NCBI RefSeq assembly: GCF_018446385.1
Contig: NC_056001.1
Span: 109,470,436-109,534,435, forward strand
Source: Zingiber officinale
Lineage: Eukaryota > Streptophyta > Magnoliopsida > Zingiberales > Zingiberaceae
DNA length: 64,000 nt
Direction: 5' to 3'
Made by a program: the position numbers and the translations under genes. The notes beneath the pieces were generated by a model. It saw only the letters and a program-made list of their open reading frames with translations. It had not been told where the DNA came from and searched no databases. This document shows positions 55,717 to 64,000 of the stretch, in pieces. The first letter of the stretch is position 1; every line of letters begins with the position of its first letter.

Positions 55717-56245
55717 CGCGTCGGCGGCCCGTCCGATCAGGTAGGTTCGTCGCAAATATAACCCAGACACGAAACTGAAAAACCCTACTCGATCCCCCAC
55801 CACCTGCCTCCGCCCTCCGGGTCAACTTGACATATGCCCCCCTAAATGTTTCAATTTTCTTATATCTGCCCACGAACTGGAAATCAGAATCCATAAAGAT
55901 TCTCTTTGTTTGATGCGTGGAAGCTTGAGATATCAGAAGCCTTTGAATTGAATTTCATCGAAGTTGTCTGGCCATCAATAAATTTTATCGAAAACTTGAA
56001 TCTAGAGAATTTGAAATATTAAAATTTGGATATGAATTATGGAAGATGAGAGTATAAAGAAGATACATATGATGTGCAATTTTAGTTCGTATGCGTCATT
56101 ATAGCGACATAATTTAAAGATATAATGTAACAGAGTCACCTCAGTCACCTGATCAGCTCTTGGCGACCTTTTCTGTGACAGCCATTATTTATGTGTACAG
56201 ATTGATTCTATATATACAACAAATTTGTGTGTTTTTTTAATAGCT
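55717..56245. other. Intergenic DNA between mTERF gene 2 and the hAT element
   Basis: Presumed promoter region of mTERF gene 2 next to the start codon, then AT-rich sequence. No other gene or repeat is seen. Confidence 0.55.
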
Positions 56246-56365
56246 CTTGTATGCAGGGACGGATTCAGGAATTCGAGTTAGGGGGGCTTAAAATTAATGT
56301 AATAAATTATATATTATTATAAAAAATAGATGTGTAACAAAAAAAAAGTTATTACATCATTTTAT

Positions 56366-58818
56366 TCAACAAAGTTGTGCTCTACGAGATTTTGAAACAT
56401 AAAATTCATCTATAATAGAATCTACATCTATATCCTTAGCTAAATCTCGTTCAATATAAATTGTCAAACAATCTTCAAGAAATTCATCCTCCATTTTATT
56501 GCGAAGTGCTGTCTTCACATTCTTCATTGCTGAAAAGGCTCGCTCAGTAGTGGCAGTAGAAACAGGTAACGTCAAAACTAGATGAATCAATCTAGTCAAC
56601 ATAACATAAACCTTTGACCGTCCACTCTCAGTCAATTGCTGACATAAATCAACAAGTGTAGAAGCCTTCAAGTTTTGTATCACATCAAGTTTATAATGTA
56701 CCAATTCATACTTCAAAGCAATAATGTCTTGATTTGTGAAATCTTCATTGCAAGCTTGCAAATATCATCAATGTTAATTGATTCGAATGAATTTTTAGGA
56801 TCTAAAGCGGTACTAAGAGAAAGAAGTTCCACTGATGACTCATTAAATCGAGTATTTAACTCCATCAAGATGAAATCTATTGCTGCATTAAAAACATCAA
56901 AGTGGTAATGATGCTCAACTGTAGTTTGCTGACGGGAACGACCAATCTTATATAGACAATCAAGGTTAGGCACATCAATTTCATTTCTCGTACAAAAAAC
57001 TTTCACTTCATGAAGAAAATCTTCCCACCCGCATTCTCTAAGTTCTTGGAGGATAGTTTTGGTAGTAGAGATAAATGTAATAGCAGATAAAATATCTTGA
57101 GATTTTCTTTGAAGAATTTGACAAAGAGAATATGTTGTTCTCATAATTTTATGCATTAAATGCAAAATGAACACAAATTCAAAGCTTGCCATGTTTCTAT
57201 AAATCCCCCGAACTTCAGCCTTAGCTCTTCCATTTGGAGAATGATCACTAAGAACTTCAAAAACTTTGCAAGTTGCAGCATACATACCTATCAAGCTTTT
57301 TACTGAGTCATAGTGAGAACTCCAACGAGTAGCTCCCGCTCGCTGTAAATTACCAATCTGATTGGCCCCACTTCCAGAATCACGTTCTCCAATTGCCAAC
57401 ATATGCTCGATTTCAATTATCTGTGCAGTATGTAACTCAGCAATGCGTTTAGTAGAAGAAGTAACAATATTTACTATATTATCCAAATGAGAAAAGAACT
57501 CCCAAATAACACTAACATCCTTGGCTGCATAAACCAATGTGAGTTGTAATCGATGGGCAAAACAATGGACATAGTATGCATAGGGACAATCTCTGAGAAA
57601 TAATGCCTGAAGTTCATTCCATGCGCCACGCATATTGCTAGCACCATCATATCCTTGGCCTCTGATTTTCTTAACTTGTAGGTCATGATGAACAAGAACA
57701 TTTGATATTTCTTTTTTCAGATTCAATGAGGTAGTATCGCTAATACTTTTGATGGCAAAAAATATTTCTGTCAAAACCCCATAATTATTCACAAATCTCA
57801 AGATAATGGTCATTTGCTCTCGTTTAGATATATCTCGTGCTTCATCAACAAGAATACAAAAATATTTATCACCAACTTCTTCACGAACCATCTTTCGTAC
57901 TCTATTAGCCATAATATGTAAAATCTCTTTCTGAATTTCTGGAGCGATATATTGAGCATTTTTTTGAGCATTCTCAAGTACAACTTTATCAATTTCTGTA
58001 CTCATTTTTGCAAAAGCCTTTACTAATTCAAGAAAATTCCCACGATTAGATGAAGATAGAGATTCATCATTACCTCTAAAGGCACACCCTTGAAGTGCTA
58101 GCCAGCGAACAGTGACAATTGAGGTCCTCAAACGCAAACGATTTTTTTCTTTTTCCTCTTTAGATTGGGCATGCATGACATTATCAATATGTTGTGAGGG
58201 TCTCATCAAATTTTCAGCCTTTCTCTCGCACATAGTATGAGGCGAAGAAGCTGCAGAACCAATATGGGCAAGAAATGCACATGTTTTTCCTTGATTTACC
58301 CTTTTCCAATTGTCAAATCCTTCATTGACCAATGTCGAGATATTTGACGAATTAACATCATTCAGGAAAAGAAAACAATAAAAGCAATATGCCTTATTTG
58401 TTGAAGGTGAATATTCCAACCAATGAAATTTCTGGAACCATTTTTTTTGAAATCGACGATTTTGACTTCCAAATTTTGTAGCCGGATACTCCAACATATC
58501 TGGTTGATAAGGCCCCATCTTTAGATATGAGCGTCTTATCTCATCTCGTACATTAATATGATATTCACATATCTGTTTTCTTTTTCTTGGATCTCGTTCA
58601 ATACAACTAGAGGATAACTGATGATTGTCGCTAGAAGAGGAAATTGAAGGAATTTGGACACTAAGAATTGGAAGACTTTCACAAGATTGATGTTGCATTA
58701 TAGGGACAGTGGGAATTGAAGTACTTTCACTAGTTTGACGATCTCTTTTCTTAAAATACGAGGCTATCGTCTTTCCTTTCTTTGCAGCAGATTGATGTTC
58801 CATTTTAAAATAGTTCAA
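56366..58818 (-). pseudogene. hAT transposase (ZMYM1/TTF-type), one frameshift
   Basis: The minus-strand frame starts at MNYFKMEHQSAAKKGKTIA and runs 701 codons. It continues in another frame at 56366-56761 with the C-terminal dimerisation domain (STATTERAFSAMKNVKTALRN). Domains in order: a basic N-terminus (KKGKTIASYFKKR); a TTF-type zinc-finger region (KAYCFYCFLF, FQKFHWLEYS); a DUF4371-like region with ILVDEARDISKREQ; the RGQGYDGASNMRG motif; and the CxxH motif CFAHRLQL of hAT transposases. The shift is near 56757, in 'tttgcaagcttgcaatg', where a small indel restores continuity. It looks recently inactivated. The homologous ZMYM1-like proteins occur widely as transposon or domesticated genes. 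Confidence 0.9.
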
Positions 58819-60211
58819 GTTATATCCCTAAATAAAAAATGAAATAACAATAGAATAAATAAACAAGTAAAAGTAACAATGAATAAACAGTGTTTCATAT
58901 GGACATTCTAAGAGTGTTATTTATTGAAGAAGAAAACATTCAAGGAATTATAACACTTATAGAAGAAGCCAAATCCTAAGTAATCTGTAGTTCCATTCAG
59001 AAAAACTTCCCAAATGAACTCGAGCAGTCATATAAGATAATATGCATACGATATGTGTTAGTTAACCAAAGCAAATACAATAAAAGAACATTCTCATAAC
59101 CTAAGCAAATAAGCAATTATGTTAATTGTTAGTTTATTTGGATGAAACCAATTTGAACAAATCACTATTAGATTGAACTTCAACTTGGACATTAACTATA
59201 AATGATATGCTTGTCTTGCATAATCCATGTGCAGCAAAGTTAAAAGTTCATAACTTTCAATGCTTTAACTTCAACAAATATCTTCTAAATGCTTTAACTT
59301 TCAATCTTACTTCAATATGAAATCTCAAAGTTCATAATAACCTTAATCTATAATGAGATAAGAATCATTGATCCGACATGATAAAGCTACTTTGTCAAAG
59401 ATGCAAATTGCAAGAATCAAGTTCTACACAAAGCCCATTGCTCAATAGACAAAGCAACTTAGACCAAATAAATATGAGTTAAACCCGTACCCATTGAGAT
59501 GTGGTGCTGCAAGATATTAACAAGCACTTTTACAAAAGAAATAAAGGGCATCCATTTTAGAATTGTCTCGCAGTAACAATCATAAGCTACTGAACATGAG
59601 AATTGGGGCATCAATTTCATTCTCAGAGCTGCATCCATACAAGCATTGGGTTGTTTCACAAAATCACACAATGTCTAAGCTCAAAAATTTTAAGTTCATC
59701 AATAATCAAACAACTAGAAGTGGGAAATCAAAAATCTAAAAGCACAGCAAGTCAGCAACCATTCTGAAATCCAGGTAAGCAATTCATATGGTAGAAACTA
59801 GAAACATCACAAGTTCACAACTTGACATATAATCTAATAGAAGAAATCAAGAATCCAGAAATCCAGAAATAATCAAGAAGAAAACCAAATAATAAAAGAA
59901 ATCAAGAAATCCAGAAATAATCAAGAAGAAAACTAGGGCAACAATCGATTTAAAAACTAATTACTATAAGAACGAAAATAGAGAAAATACTAACCTTTCT
60001 TCTGTCGATGATGGTGGACGCCGACTCTTCCTTCTGAGTTTTGATTTCGCTGTTGCGATGATGCCTTGCCGATTCGCCGATTCGCATATCGCCAACTTGC
60101 TGTACGCAGGAAGCCAGAAAGCCAAATGTATATACCTATAAAAATAAATTTTGGGCTGGGCAACAAGGCTGGGCTATAGCCCAGTATAGCCCTAAGGAAG
60201 ATCCGTCCCTG
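58819..60211 (-). other. 5' region of the hAT element
   Basis: Non-coding DNA between the transposase start and the right terminus. The segment at about 59870-59920 has repeated 'aatcaagaa(g)aaa' and 'ccagaaataatcaag' words. No intron or promoter motif is convincing. Short open frames at 59459-59671 and 59990-60232 are not supported. Confidence 0.6.
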
Positions 60212-60762
60212 CTTGTATGGTTTTAATGTCAATAAATTTTAATATATCCACTGATATGATATCCACTGATATGATATCCCAGTACCATCACCGTTACTTA
60301 ATTCTGGCTGTATCAGTAAGCGCGAAGACTTGAGTAGGTCAACATGTTTAGTTTGTCTACGGAAACAAATCTTCAAATTAATGCCACGACTTCTGCTTAG
60401 TCTTTGGTGGAACCAATATTTATCCCTCATTACTTGCGATCAAAGAAAACAAGTGCCATCGTCGATCACTTGTTCTGTGGAACCAGGCAATGGCAACAGA
60501 GAAAAGAGGGTGGCCATCCACTTGCGGCTTCTTCAAGCTACCGGAGGAGTGCATCAGCTATCTGCTCTCCTTCACTTCACCTTATGACGTCTGCAGATGT
60601 AACGACCCGATTTTTCCTATTTCGAGTTCTAAAAGTCCTTATAAAAATCTAGAAATGCTTTAGAAAAATTCTAGAGATTTTTAGAAATTTTTAGAATATT
60701 TTTATGTAATTTTTGGAGTTCGTTTGGTATTTTTTTCTGAACGAAAGAAGTTTCGACAAAAA

Positions 60763-60837
60763 TTATCCAAGCCGAGACTTGAACCGTGAACCTCGGGTGA
60801 AGCAGAGGTTCGCTTAACCAACAGACCAGCCGCGGGT
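60763..60837 (-). other. tRNA-like sequence in the solo LTR
   Basis: The minus strand reads like a degraded tRNA gene: an A-box-like TGGTCTGTTGG (60818-60828), a B-box-like GGTTCAAGTCT (60775-60785) and a cloverleaf-like GGTTAAGCG next to the A box. It is not a full functional tRNA by eye. Confidence 0.55.
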
Positions 60838-62869
60838 TTGTTAATAAAACCCGAATCAAGTTGTATTTAAGCAAGAGTAGTTAATAGAAATATTGGAGTT
60901 ATAAAGGGAGAACTTAGGGCTTGATTAGCCGTGACCTAATCTCACGATTTCTCTTCCCTTTCTCTCCCGACGCGAACGACGCTTCTCCTCTCGGGCGAAA
61001 ACAGAGACGAAGCTAGGGCTTCGTCTCCGGCGGCCGGCGAGCACCCTTCTCCGTGAGTTCTTCATACCTTGTGATCCTCTCGTCGAGGAGAGCAAGAAGA
61101 TACCAAGAGATTGTCGAGGAAGCATATATCCGAAGCCCTAGAAGCCTCCTTCTTCTCGGTTGTAAGTCCAAGAACAGCGATGTGAGTTGCTTCTCACCTG
61201 CAGTAGGAGTTGTTCCGAGCTTCGATTTGTTTTCATGGCTTTCGGATTTTCGTTCCTTTGAATTTCGAAGCCTGTTGTAAGGTTTTTGGATTTGATGTTC
61301 CACCGTGAACCCTAAAGAAAGAAGAGAAGGATTAGTTCAGTTTAAGCCTGAAGAACAGTTACAAATATGGTCCTAGATTTCCCGTAGTAATGTTCTCTTA
61401 TTAGTTGCATCTTGGTTTTTCCTTGCTGTGCTACAAGGCATGTAGAATAGTTGCAATTTAAGTTCCTTTTGTTTAGTTGTCGTGTGCCTCAAAGAAGGGA
61501 AATAGGCCAATGTTCCTTTTGTTTTGAATTCCAGTAGATTGCATAATAGTATACCTTGTTAACAGAACGTGAAAAACAGCTATGTTCATAAGTTCTTAGT
61601 AGCAAATCTTTGTAGTATCGAACATGAAGAAGGATTATCGATTTTGGTTCTTTTTAGTATAAGATAATTCCATGTTGTTAGGTCAATGAAACAACGATTT
61701 TGATGTTATGTTTATGTTTTTCTTGATTCTGGATGAGATAGCTTTGATAGTATCAGAATGGGTGGTGCTGCTAAATTGGCATGAACAAAACATCCTTTGA
61801 AATTTGCTGTGTAATAGGATTCATGCAGTTCTCTGTTCATTTCTTTAAATATGCAGTTCTAAACCCCTTTGTTGCCAAGTAAACAACAATGAACTGATTT
61901 AATTCGGAAAGTTTCAGTTGGATTCTTAGTAGTTAATCCATGCATGAAGTTTTGATTTCCAGTAGCAATTTTCTTGATCCATCTTTTACTTCCCTATGCA
62001 TGAGTTAGATTTTTTATTTGTTAGTTCCTTTGAAGCTAGTTTAAGTTCCGTGAAGCATGATATTCTGTTAATTCCATACAGCAACGATTCCTTATTTTCT
62101 AGATTCTATTGCATGCCTAGTAGTTGAATTGGTTTTACTTTCACAGCATGCTTAAGTTGTTCTAGTTTCCTATTTGCTATTGGAATAACATGAGCAGTTC
62201 TATTTTTATAGCATGCAGATTTTGATAGGCTTAATATGCAGATTTTTGTTAAGCTTTGCATGCAGATTTATGTTAAGCTTTGTATACAGATTTTCAGTAC
62301 GTAGGGTGTGTTCTAGCGCACACCAAGTGCTTGATAAAATGCTTAGCTCAATATAATGCTACAGTAGGCATTTTAATAGCTCAGTTAATGCAGTAGAAGC
62401 ATTTAAAATAACTTATTTAGTCTTGCTTCAACTTATATGGGACTACGGTCCAATGGGTGGGCTCCCACAGTCGCCTCTAGGTTCAGATAACCTAGTTCTA
62501 GGTTCAGATAACCTAGTTAAAGCAAGGTAAGAAAATTAGCTATGAAATCAGTATTTTATTTTCAGCAGTGGCACTGTACTGGATTAGATATCCATTGGGT
62601 TGTGCTCCCACAGTCGTCCCTAGGTTTAGATAACCTAGTAAACCCTACTAGACTCGGAACTTGTAATCCTGGGTTTAGTTAGGGATGCGCGCACAGCAAG
62701 TACAGTTGCCGGGCCCATCAGCAGCATGATTATTATTTTAATCTATTATGTAAATAGTTTTGTTCAAAACTTCACAAATTAGTATGCGAATACAAGTTAG
62801 ACTCAGTTTAGCATTAATTAGTTTAGCTTAGGTAGCAATTCAGTTTCTTATTGATACACATGATAGTTC

Positions 62870-63125
62870 TATGATTAGCTTTACATGTTAGCTTTTCAGT
62901 TAGTTCTTTCGCTATTTATGAGCATGATTAGCCATACATGTTTAGTATTTCAGTTAGCATGATTTCTTTGATATTTATGAGCATGAGTAGCTTTACATGT
63001 TAGCTTTTCAGTTAGTTCCTTCGCTATTTATGAGCATGATTAGCCATACATGTTTAGTATTTCAGTTAGCATGATTTCTTTGCTATTTATGAGCATGAGT
63101 AGCTTTACATGTTAGCATTCAGTTT
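62870..63125. repeat. Tandem 112-bp repeat in the solo LTR
   Basis: 'ctttacatgttagc' recurs at 62879, 62991 and 63103, with the intervening 'cgctatttatgagcatgattagcc' and 'gtttagtatttcagttagcatg' blocks repeated. This gives two full units and the start of a third. Confidence 0.9.
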
Positions 63126-63836
63126 TAGCATGTTTTTATTTATATACATGCATATCGAGTTTTTGTGAGTAGGATAGCGCTCACTAAGCTTTTAGCTTAT
63201 AGATACTATTTTCCTCCTACTGCAGATAAAGGAAAGGAAAAGATTTAGCAAGGAAGGCGACAAGGTGGTGGTGATGAAGGTGTGTGATGGCTGGACTATG
63301 GGGAGATCAAGAGTTTGCTAAGGAATTATTAAGACATTTCTGTTTAGAGTTCTTTAGTTTTCTTTCAATGCTATTATGAGTCAATATTGTATTTAAGTTT
63401 ATTCCGCATCTGTAGTTGGGTTCTATTGATGGAGTGATATTGATGTTTGCTATTGATAGGGTAGTTTCTTTCTTTTATTTGTGATATTATACTGCGTGGT
63501 TGTGAAGATATATGTTCCAGCCGCCTGTGGCTGAGTATATTATGCTTGTATTATGGGAAATGGTCACCGGTACAGGGGAGACTTTGCCGAAATTTTTCGG
63601 TAGGGTTTTCCTAGAGATTTTTAATAAACCGGTTAAGTAGAGTAGTAGATAAGTAACGGTCACTCTTAGAGAGTAGTAGTAGTAGTAGTAAGAAGGGTGG
63701 TCGTTACAGCAGGTCATCGCTGGTCTCCAAGTCTTTCCTCGCAGCAGCACAAACTGATGTCTTGTGGGAGTCCTTCCTGTCTTCGGACGTAGCTGAGATT
63801 TCTGAGGCTGCAAAGTGTCTAACAGTGCCATCCTAA

Positions 63837-64000
63837 AGTATTAAAATATGATCAAAAGAATTAGCTAAAACAATCCAACGTGAAATTGATATAAACTATG
63901 ATCCTGATATGGTACATATCAGACCCAACGGTTAGGTCTAATATAGTTCTATATCAAGCTCATGTTGAGCCTGATTTATCTCATGATGGAGTTTGTCTTT
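63837..64000. other. Right edge, no feature seen
   Basis: AT-rich DNA following the stop of the F-box exon. It may be an intron or the 3' flank. Nothing distinctive is visible. Confidence 0.5.

Larger units (their letters stand above)
56254..60211 (-). mobile_element. hAT DNA transposon, nearly complete (3958 bp)
   Basis: Terminal inverted repeats CAGGGACGGAT and ATCCGTCCCTG lie at the two ends, with a perfect 8-bp target duplication CTTGTATG at 56246-56253 and 60212-60219. The size of the duplication and the hAT dimerisation domain of its transposase identify the superfamily. It encodes one transposase on the minus strand with one frameshift. The 1.4 kb between the transposase start and the right end would be 5' UTR and promoter. 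Confidence 0.95.
60598..63708. mobile_element. Solo LTR (3111 bp) inserted in the F-box exon
   Basis: It begins TGTAACGACC and ends GGTCGTTACA, a 10-bp inverted repeat with TG and CA ends. The flanking 5-bp repeat is GCAGA (60593-60597) and GCAGG (63709-63713), four of five identical. No gag or pol sequence is present, so it fits a solo LTR. The TGTAACGACC start and size recall long gypsy LTRs of the Del/Tekay kind, but this is unproven. The small frames inside are not supported as genes. Confidence 0.85.
60490..63836 (+). pseudogene. F-box PP2-type gene, first exon, split by a solo LTR
   Basis: The ATG at 60490 opens MATEKRGWPSTCGFFKLPEE, followed by an F-box (LPEECISYLLSFTSPYDVC). It stops at 60597, where an LTR begins. 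It resumes at 63714 with SSLVSKSFLAAAQTDVLWE and ends at TAA 63834-63836. Removing the LTR and one target copy restores one frame of 76 codons. The F-box sequence closely resembles PP2-B10-type F-box proteins, in which a PP2 lectin-like domain usually follows. That part is not visible here, so the gene is either truncated or continues in exons beyond the window. F-box proteins select targets for SCF ubiquitin ligases. Confidence 0.85.

Noticed and set aside
60925-61303. Short frames near 60925-61303 in the solo LTR
   Set aside because: They are inside the LTR on both strands, and no domain is visible; the region may be an LTR transcript leader.

Overview
The window is a piece of a large, transposon-rich flowering-plant nuclear genome. 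About the left four fifths (1-50130) are nested LTR retrotransposons with a few DNA transposons. The right end (50131-64000) holds the only host genes: two tandem mTERF-family genes and the first exon of a PP2-type F-box gene. A monocot is likely and Zingiberales is possible, but that is an impression from overall look, not a diagnosis.

The nest, from outside in: a minus-strand Ty3/gypsy element of the Tat type (Gypsy-2, 19748-50130, left LTR cut) was invaded on its left by a plus-strand Ty1/copia element with 2.6-kb LTRs (Copia-B, 12254-19747). Copia-B's 5' LTR was then split by a second minus-strand Tat element (Gypsy-1, 3398-12253). Gypsy-1 was in turn split by a second copy of the 2.6-kb-LTR copia (Copia-A, minus, 1-3397, running out of the window). 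On the right, Gypsy-2's integrase region received a SIRE-type copia (Copia-3, 24556-48670). Copia-3's gag received a related SIRE-type copia (Copia-4, 26800-36314, TSD GGATC), its left LTR a 473-bp MITE-like element, and its right LTR a 3.76-kb CACTA element (TSD AGT). Copia-B also carries a tRNA-derived SINE.

Both gypsy elements carry an antisense accessory gene between pol and the 3' LTR. It has a Transposase_28-like N-terminal region, a coiled-coil end and two small introns at matching positions. In Gypsy-2 its own TATA box is visible. Between this gene and the end of pol lies a GC-rich tandem array (65-bp or 74-bp units that share a core). Both SIRE-type elements carry a sense accessory gene (ORF3) downstream of pol, with a 5' intron at a matching position. 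The most unusual structure is this: each SIRE element has its own palindromic motif array in the LTR just upstream of the TATA box, and repeats that same motif just upstream of ORF3. This looks like a copied promoter module.

The host part: mTERF gene 1 (51526-52701, minus) and mTERF gene 2 (54601-55716, minus) come from a local tandem duplication that includes 3' flanking DNA. Gypsy-2 lies exactly at the left edge of the recognisable duplicate. An almost complete hAT transposon (56254-60211, 8-bp TSD CTTGTATG) follows. Last is an F-box exon (60490-63836) split by a 3.1-kb solo LTR with a near-perfect 5-bp target duplication. Nearly all transposon genes carry stops or frameshifts. The two mTERF genes are open and look functional.
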